This document shows, piece after piece, positions 57,136 to 64,000 of a stretch of 64,000 nt of DNA. Each line of letters opens with the position of its first letter. Positions within the stretch are counted from its first letter, which is position 1. The translations under genes and the position numbers were made by a program. Under the pieces are notes generated by a model that ran no database searches, was not told the origin of the DNA, and saw only the letters and a list, made by a program, of their open reading frames with translations. The stretch covers positions 29,501,668 through 29,565,667 of the forward strand of contig CM031864.1 in the NCBI GenBank assembly GCA_018697195.1, in the 5' to 3' direction. Origin of the DNA: Certhia americana (lineage: Eukaryota; Chordata; Aves; Passeriformes; Certhiidae).

Positions 57136-57384
57136 ATCCTATCTTCTGCTGCAGATCTGAGATCCATCTGCTGTGGATGCTTGAACTGCACAGAAGGAGA
57201 CAAATTGTTCTCCTCAGGGAAGACTACAGGATCTCCAAAGGATTTTGAAGAGTGAAATGGCCTGTGTGTGGTTGGAGAGTGGCATGAAGGTGGGTCTGGG
57301 CTGGCTGCAGATCAGGTGGCCATGGCTGGAGTTGCAGGGGAACTGTCAGGCAAAGGGAAGGTTTCCACTGAACCCACCCAAACA

Positions 57385-57770
57385 TCAGCTTCAGGACCTA
57401 GCTTATTTCATATTTCTGTAAATGACCCAGAAAAGCAGAAAAGCAATGTTAAGCTGTATGAATGAGGCAGAGCTGAGGGAATACCAACAGCACTGGAAGT
57501 ATTGGGTATTAAAAAACAAGAAATGGGTGACCTGAAATACTGGAGTGATATGAAGAGCAGGACTATAAAACATGACATCTTTGAGTGATATGAAGAGCAG
57601 GACTATAAAACATGACATCTTTGAGCTTGAGGAGCAGCAACACACGGTGAGATAGGACTTTGCACTGTATGGAGGCACCAGAGAAAGACTTCTGGCTGCC
57701 TGTGGAGCCATGGCCTCAATGCTGTCATGAAAAAGGGAGATGCATCCTTATATGACTCAGGTGACAAGGC
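57385..57770 (+). mobile_element. Possible older CR1 body fragment
   Basis: TATTTCTGTAAATGACCCAG, AATACCAACAGCACTGGAAG and TGTCATGAAAAAGGGAGATG resemble blocks of the CR1 body upstream of its 3' end, in + orientation and much decayed. An exact 40-bp tandem duplication sits inside. The assignment rests on partial recall of the consensus. Confidence 0.35.
57543..57622. repeat. Exact 40-bp tandem duplication
   Basis: Two identical 40-bp copies, 57543-57582 and 57583-57622, each start GAGTGATATGAAGAGCAGG. The perfect identity contrasts with the decayed sequence around it. Confidence 0.95.
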
Positions 57771-58730
57771 CTCTCTGTTGATCTTAAGATCCTCATGGCA
57801 AGAGCTTCCAAAACTTCCAGTGGAACAGCAGATACAAACCTGATCACTCTTCCCTAGGAAATAAAGAGTGGAGAAAGTACAAAGGAAATCAACTGTCCTG
57901 GTTGTGCCATGGGTGAATTTGTTGTGAGGGTCAGGTGTGTCCCTCTTCCATTTTTATTTCAACATGAGCTCCGAGTCCAGTTTCCACCCTTACCCAGCAG
58001 AAGAAAATGTTCTTCCCATTTTTTTTTCCTCCTAATGATGACGATGATGACCATTCACCTCGTTTTCTACGTGTCCTTACCGTGAAAGACCCTTCTTGTG
58101 CTCGGCACTAATGTTCCCAACTCTTGACTTGGAAGGGCTACACTGGCCAACTGGACAGTCACTGGTTCACTGAGAGGCTGTCTGCTCTGCAATTAACAGA
58201 CTAAATGCCCACCATTGTGGGTGGAAAGGAGTTTTAATTAAAATCCCTTGGTATTGGCTTTGGACAGCCCGTGGAGTGAATGGGAAGAGGGCGGAAGGAC
58301 CAGGTCAGTGACTTGGGTCACCCCAGGAGAGCATCCACTGAGCTGAGACTGAGCACAAGGAAGGGCCCGGTTTATAATTGCATGGGATTTTGATTTTTTT
58401 TTTTTTCCCCTCGAGTGACCTGCCCAGTGGACAATTCCAAGCTGATAGGAACGCAGATTCTGCCAACCCAGAGTTGGGATAGGTCCACAGGTTGTTTGAG
58501 CCCTAATGAGGAACCATGAATAGAAGCTCACATCCACAAGGGAAAAACACCTCACTTCTTTCTCTAATGAGCATGGTTCTCCAAATCCTTTTGTCTTGGT
58601 CTCTGCTTGGCTTGCAGAGGTGCCAAGGGCTGCATCTTCCAAGCTGCTGCCACCTACCCCATCTTCTCTCATGATGGCCACCAGGAAGGTGCCAGGTGGC
58701 CAAGGTGGACCTGCAGCGGGTTTGTGGTGG
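57771..58730. other. Non-coding spacer
   Basis: A T run is at 58393-58406 and a short GATGAC-type repeat near 58036-58051. No gene is recognised. Confidence 0.45.
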
Positions 58731-59519
58731 TGGTGTCACTGTTATTTATGAATAGAAACACACAGACTCCAAATAAGTTCATCAGAAGGCTGTAAAGAGG
58801 AATCTTTATTAACAAAATGGAGTACCTGATATAAGGTACTTTGCTAAGTAAAAAGTAATTGGTGAATGGGAACACCACCTTCCCTATTACCATTGGTTAA
58901 GTAAAAGAAACAATATATTCTATGGTATGGAAAACAAGGATGAAAAACACCACCTGTTGTTTTGAGAAAGAATGTCGTTTGGAGAATATGTTTACACAAT
59001 TTCTCATTGGGAAAGTGGGAAGCTTTCCCTAGGAAAGAAAGGATCCTGACAGGCCTTCAGCTATGAAGTTTCAGAGACACAGAATTGTCAGCCCACAGTG
59101 GTGGCACGGGTTAAGGCAAGTCCTTGGAGGGTGGTACCCCCTGACTGGAAGTTGCCCTCCACGTGCTCACCAGTGGCATGCTGAGCTCTGGACAAACCAC
59201 AAGCTGTTGGTGTGTACATCCCAAAAGTGCAACCACAGGTGCTCCCTTTAACAAGTGAGTGTCAGCTCCTCCCCATGACAAAGTGCATCAATTACTGTAA
59301 TCAATTAATGCAAACATCACACAGGAAGCACCAGGAAACTGGAACCAGGATGGCTTTCCTGGTTGTTTGCATGGAGCAAGTCTCGCTTGCTTTCATGGTC
59401 CTATTTATATTTCCTCTGCTCAGGATGGGGTGATGAACTTCCTGATTTGCACACTAATGAGAAGACAAAATTAAGAAATATAAAAAACCTAATGGGTGTT
59501 AGCCCCATATCTTGTCACC
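58731..59519 (-). mobile_element. LTR-like block on the minus strand
   Basis: Read on the minus strand, the block has a GGAAATATAAATAG TATA-like element at 59401-59414 and AATAAAG at 58804-58810. Its tail ends ...AATAACA. The + strand ends are near TGTCACTGTTATT and CATATCTTGTCA, giving short TG...CA-like inverted ends. GTCAC flanks both sides, but this could be part of the ends rather than a target duplication. No coding frame is present. It fits a solo LTR, with the exact borders open. Confidence 0.4.
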
Positions 59520-60449
59520 CCCATGTTTTCCCTTGACAAAGCACCAGGGCCCTGAAGATGCTCTTCAAAATATTATTCCAAAATCTCTTTTTTTTTTTCT
59601 AAGCTTGTTAAGGTAATTTGGGGGGTTTTCCTCCCACCCTATCCCCTCCACCTTGGACTCCTGCACCTTGGACTCCTGCACCTTTCCTTCAGACTTTTTC
59701 CAGAAATACCCCAGAGATTCCTGCAGGATGATGGAGAGAGCATCTGGCACAGCCTTCTGTGAAAGGGGTTTAATTTTCTCTTGGGCTCTGGCCTAAAGAA
59801 ATCAATTTATTTTCACATGTTTTAAAGAAAGAGGGAAAATAAAAGCATTTTCTGCTGCCACTGCAGTTTCTGGCTCCTCTTTCAGGTTTGATTTTGTGCT
59901 GGGAAGCTGTGTGGGAGCGCTGACCAATTTTAGCATTTCTCAGGCAGTGCTGGTGGTGGACAAGACCTTGTCCAGGTGAACCCAGGCTACACCTGCATGT
60001 GGCCAGGACTGGTGTAGGTGCCCAGAGTGCCCGTGCCCAGCACCCATCCCGTGGGCAGGGAGGGAGAGGGGCCAGTTTGGGTGGCACGGGCTCGAAAATG
60101 GGAGATCTCCAGTGGTAAAACACCGGAGGGGCTCCATGGACTGCTCAGAGAGGCTTCAGGACTGCATGAAACATCCTGCAGGGATCAGTTTAGCCCTCTG
60201 CTGGGCCAGCCACCTGGAATGAAATTAGCATTTGGGGGCAAGTGGCAGGTTTGTTTTTTTTTACTGTCCCCGTAGAAAAACACCATTTTTACTGCCCAAG
60301 TGTAGCAGACAAAGAGATTGGCTGTGTTTTTTTCCTTTCCTTTCAATCCCCTTTCTGCACGGTAACACTTTCTACTTCCAGACCTTGTTCTTTTTCTCTT
60401 TTTTAACTTCTTTTCCCCCCTCCCATTTCCTCTCCCTTCCCCCCCCCCC
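59520..60449. other. Left flank of the CpG-rich patch
   Basis: A 15-bp tandem repeat is at 59649, and the sequence becomes pyrimidine-rich towards 60400. No exon is recognised. Confidence 0.4.
59649..59684. repeat. 15-bp tandem repeat
   Basis: The unit CACCTTGGACTCCTG occurs twice and is followed by CACCTT, giving about 2.4 copies. Confidence 0.9.
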
Positions 60450-60669
60450 CCCCCGGTCCCCCCCAAGTGTCCCCTGGGGGGCACAGCCCTTGCCCCTTTC
60501 CCGGGGTCCCCACGCTGCTGGCAGGGTGCCGGGGAGGTGCCAAGGCGATGCCAGCGCTTCCTGCTCCCTCCCTGGCAGCACAATGGGGACATTCAGGCGG
60601 GCACCGCGAAGCCCAGCACCAACCCAGAGCCCCCCCCCCCCCCCCCCCCTTCCCCCCCCCCCCCCCCCC
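60439..60669. repeat. Poly-C tracts inside the CpG-rich patch
   Basis: A 16-C run lies at 60439-60454. A 40-base stretch at 60630-60669 is all C except TT at 60650-60651. The complementary G-tracts could form G-quadruplexes, and the C-rich strand could form i-motifs. The lengths of such homopolymers are often misassembled. Confidence 0.9.
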
Positions 60670-61060
60670 TATCGCTGTCGCCCAAATAGCAGCAGGAGAC
60701 AGAGAGCAGCTGACGCCGTGTCCCAGCGCGCCGGCGGAGGCGAACTGGAATCCGGCATCACAAAACAAGCCCTGTGCGCTCTGCCCTCCTGACGCAGGCG
60801 CGTGTGCCCGTGGCCCCCTCCCTCCATCCCCCCCCAAAAATCTCCAAGTCTGCCCAGTAACACCAAACTGGGCTCCCTTTCCCAGCCCCCCCACCCCGGC
60901 CAATCCGAGCGCTGCCAGCGAGGCAGGGCCTCCGCCGCCGGGATGCTGGAGCTGCAGGAACGGCGTTTCCCTTCTCCCCGTCCTCCTCCAGAGCCCGTTG
61001 TTTTCCAGTTCGGGGCCGGAGGGGAGGCGTGGGTTGGAGCTTGCAGGCAGCTCCCGTCCT
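60450..61060. promoter_or_regulatory. CpG-rich patch, candidate promoter
   Basis: CpG dinucleotides are clustered here (for example GCGCGCCGGCGGAGGCG at 60726-60742 and CCGCCGCCGGG near 60930), unlike the flanks. GGCCAATCCGAG at 60898-60909 holds a CCAAT box, readable as ATTGG on the other strand. No TATA box or reliable first-exon frame was found, so direction is open. It may be the promoter of a gene lying outside the window. Confidence 0.4.
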
Positions 61061-61949
61061 TTCCCAGCAAAGCAGAACACCCTCAAAGACATAGGATGAG
61101 ATTTCATCGCTGCTCAAGGGAGCCTTGTTCTTAATCACAGGCGGATCAGTATCTGATCTTTAGAGGTATTTTAGGTATTTGAGGTACTTTAGGTATTTTA
61201 GAGGTGGGACGGAGGAGAAAGGGGCAGCACAAGAAAAGCAGGGCTTCGTTCTCCCTGGGTCCATCCAGATCTTTTCAGGCTTTCCTGTCGGCTCCAAGGG
61301 GTTTGTTTTTCCCCCTCCTCTTTGCTTTGCTGTTTTTCCTGATCTCTGCTGGTGCTTGCAGCAGCTGCTGTTTGCGGAGCAGGAGCTGGAGCAGGACTGG
61401 TGTGATTCCCGTGCTCCTGGGGGACAGGGAGTGAGTTATAGGGATGGTCTGCTGCCTTCCAAAACTCCACGGGAAGCTGCAGGAATGAAAACACTGAATG
61501 TGCTGGATTTTAGGGGATGCCTTGCCAGTCCCTGTGCCTCCTCTCTGCACCAGGGCTTTCTGCAGGCCCCTTGGGCTTAACAGCCGCAGGGAATGAGCTG
61601 ATGGTGACTGGGAGCAGAATAAAAAACTTCATTTTGGTCTTTCCTGGCCTGTTTCTGGGGTGCCACCTCAGCATGGGCTTGCCATACTCAGAGCACAGAT
61701 GTGTCAGGGATATCCAGTGACATAAAGGGTGGGTGTTTGGACCCCAGATTGGTGGTGCAGGCAGGATAACGTGCCCCATGTTTGCTGCTGAGATGCAGAG
61801 CTGAAATGCAGCAGTGCCCAGTGAGTGGTGGAGGCCAGGTCAAAACTGCTCTTCTGTAGAGCTGTAGGAGCTCTGCTATATGGATAGTACAGTGTCCATG
61901 GCACTGATGCCAGTGAAAAGGCTGCCCAGGTAACTGCAGGAGTCATCAT
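61061..61949. other. Right flank of the CpG-rich patch
   Basis: TTTTAGGTATTT-like units repeat loosely at 61165-61200. Frames up to 133 codons have no domain. This is where a first intron would lie if the patch were a + strand promoter. Confidence 0.4.
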
Positions 61950-62036
61950 CCCTGCAGGTATTTAAAAAACATGTAGACATGGCATTGGACTCAGTCTTAG
62001 AGGTCTTTCTCTACCTGAAGGGTTCTATGATTCTCT
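61950..62036 (+). mobile_element. CR1-like 3' end, internally deleted
   Basis: CCTGCAGGTATTTAAAAAAC, ATGTAGACATGGCATTGGAC, TCTTAGAGGTCTTTCTCTAC and GGGTTCTATGATTCTCTG match a CR1 subfamily 3' end with the middle part missing. Confidence 0.7.
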
Positions 62037-64000
62037 GCTCTTCTAATTTGCATCCAGCTGAAGCCTCAGCCTGGGAAGTTGTGTCATGGCTTAAAGCAAA
62101 GAAATCCATATGGGATCTCAGTAAGGTGAGGACTTGAAGTCAGTGGCATTGCTGCAAAGGGTGGAAAGCAGGAGGCCAAGTCACCAAATTTCTGCTACCA
62201 ATGGTGCCAGCCAGAGGGGATTGTCCTGACATCCCAACACTTTGCAGCTACCTCTAGAGGAGTGTCACACTCCCCTGGTTTTTGGGGATGTCCTGAAGGG
62301 AAGGTATGACAAGAGTCTGCTCAGCTCTGGGGATTCTAAAGGGCCGGGGAAAGAACATCTGCCTGCTGTAAGCTGGTGCCCTGGAGAGGGATCAGGCTGA
62401 ATCCTGCAGGCCCTGTGTCAGGAAAACCACAGGGATAGAGCTTGTGTGGGGCTGCAGATGTCCTGGGAATGCCAGCTGAGCAGTGCCAGTCATTGGGGGG
62501 TGGCTGGGACAGCCGGCAAGGGCAGCATGTCCCTGTGTGTGCTGGTGCTGCTCCACCCCAGGGAGAGGCTCAGCCCAGGGCTCCTTGCACAAACTGTTCG
62601 TGTAGGCGAGGGCAGCCGGGTCTGGAGGCACGGAGCAGCCTGGGATGTCCCATGGCAGCTCTCCTGCAACAGCTGCTGGAGCTGGGCCGGGACCATGCTG
62701 CAGCTGCCTGAGGGAAACTCCAGGAATTACAGCTCCCAGGGGTGAGGGCACTGCCAGGAGAGCAGCACCAGCTCAGCACCACAGGCTCTTCCCTACACAG
62801 GGATGGGACAGCCAGTAAAGAGGTGTTATTTCTTAAAAAGGTGTCAGGGTGTGTTTTTCCTGTCCAGCTTGGGGATACAGGTGGGTTTTGCAGTAGGATG
62901 AGGGTCCTCCTGGTGCAGGACAGCTCTGTGTTCATGAGGTTACAAGGTAGAGGCTGCCTGAGCTCCAGCGCAGCCTTTTAGGCCAAGAGGATGGGAAAGG
63001 GCAAGCAGGGAATGGGCAAGGGGGGCAGCCAGCTTTGCACCAGGGTTATAGGAGGGAGAACACCTTCAGGAGGGTGTTTGCTGAGGCATGGCCCTGGGCC
63101 TGTGGCAATTCCCATCCCTGCCAGTGATCTGAGCAGGGCAGTGATCAGTCCAGAGCGTCAGGGGTGACCTTCCCTACACTTTTCAAATCTCAGAGGAGAC
63201 TTCCCTGGAAGAACGACCAAGTTTTCTTTGGAGCAAAGATAATCTTCCCCTCCTCCCTCACTGCTGAATGCTCTGGCATTGCACCAAATAGCAAAGACAA
63301 CATGAAATACACCCTCATTTCCTTGGCCTCGCTTCCCAGCCATCTCCCAGCAAAGAGAAGCAACACAGCATCTGCGTTTCTAGCTGCAGCCTTCTTCCAG
63401 GGCAGAGTCTTTGTCGCTTTTTTTGGTGCCAAAAGCTTTGAAATCTGTTCTAGGCATAAAACAAGGAGCGAGCAGCAGAAGCAGCACTGCCTGTTAAGCC
63501 CTGCCTGCTGCTCGTAGTGTCCCAAAGGGCCTCCAGTTTGCTCAGGCTTTGAAGGTGCATCCCTGAGGCCACCAAGATCCCATGGCATTGCTCAGCTTCC
63601 CTCTTCAGTACGCATGGGGAGTGGAGCCACTCAAATCTCTTCCCTTCCAATTCTGTGGGGAAAAAAAAAAAAAAAAAGGCTAGGATAAGGATGTTGGCTC
63701 TGCCTCACTGGAAGCTGCTGGCCACAGCCACAATGTTGAGTCAAATGTATGGGCTAAGCAGATTTGGGAGAAGCTGATCAGCAGGGAGTGATCCTGCTGG
63801 TGTATGCCAGGCCATTTCCTCCAGAAGCTGGAAGCAAGATGGGATCAGAGGCATGTATGGTATCCACTATGCCTTCATCACACCAGCTCCTCATCTTCCT
63901 CCCTGTCTTCTTGCAAAGCAACTCAGAAGCCAGAGAAGTGGCTCTCCCCATCTCCAGTCCCTTGGATTGCTGCAGGGACCTTCCCAGGACATTGCTCTCA
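62037..64000. other. Non-coding right end of the window
   Basis: Overlapping 119-132-codon frames on both strands have no domain. The poly-A at 63661 is the only repeat seen. Confidence 0.45.
63661..63677. repeat. Poly-A tract
   Basis: Seventeen consecutive As follow TGTGGGG. No retroposon body is recognised beside it. Confidence 0.9.

Noticed and set aside
60403..61107. Frames of 186-234 codons in the CpG-rich patch
   Set aside because: Poly-C/poly-G tracts give Pro or Gly runs, and all frames are stop-poor because of GC content.
1..64000. tRNA, rRNA, CRISPR, bacterial operons or phage elements
   Set aside because: None were seen. The window is clearly vertebrate nuclear DNA.

Overview
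This window looks like a piece of a bird nuclear genome, probably a songbird. At least sixteen recognisable fragments are the 3' ends of CR1 LINEs, the dominant avian retrotransposon, on both strands. One of them still ends in the typical ATTCTATG-like octamers. LTR-like blocks, A/T-rich introns or spacers, small CpG-rich patches and a 500-N scaffold gap fit the same picture. No bacterial features, operons, tRNA, rRNA or CRISPR arrays are visible. The species cannot be fixed by eye.

Only one protein-coding gene is well supported: a C2H2 zinc-finger protein at 25529-26671 (+). It has a 380-residue reading frame in one large exon that follows a good splice acceptor at 25431-25432. It carries six complete fingers and one degenerate finger. 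A possible 3' UTR runs on to poly(A)-like signals at 27231 or 28131. A small reading frame with a signal-peptide-like N-terminus (16769-17038) is a weak second candidate. Almost all other open frames lack ATG starts, cross repeats or are antisense shadows.

Layout: 1-20 kb is non-coding sequence with scattered CR1 pieces and an LTR-like block (3015-3537). 20.17-21.04 kb is a hairpin-rich minisatellite of about 45-nt and then 41-nt units. 21-25.4 kb is spacer or intron. 25.4-28.1 kb is the zinc-finger exon and its likely 3' UTR. 28-33 kb is non-coding. 33.19-38.70 kb is a composite tandem-repeat block with three neighbouring repeat families (about 200 bp, 446 bp and 1.1 kb periods). It is followed by unique sequence and then the N gap at 40348-40847. 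41-60 kb is CR1-rich non-coding DNA with a probable minus-strand LTR (58731-59519) and a small CpG-rich patch near 53.6 kb. 60.4-61.1 kb is a stronger CpG-rich, poly-C-bearing patch that could be a promoter. The rest is spacer.

The most unusual content is repeat architecture rather than a gene system: the roughly 1.1-kb tandem repeat at 34.74-38.70 kb and the hairpin minisatellite at 20.2-21.0 kb. I do not recognise either as a named family. Nothing here amounts to a demonstrated new biological system.
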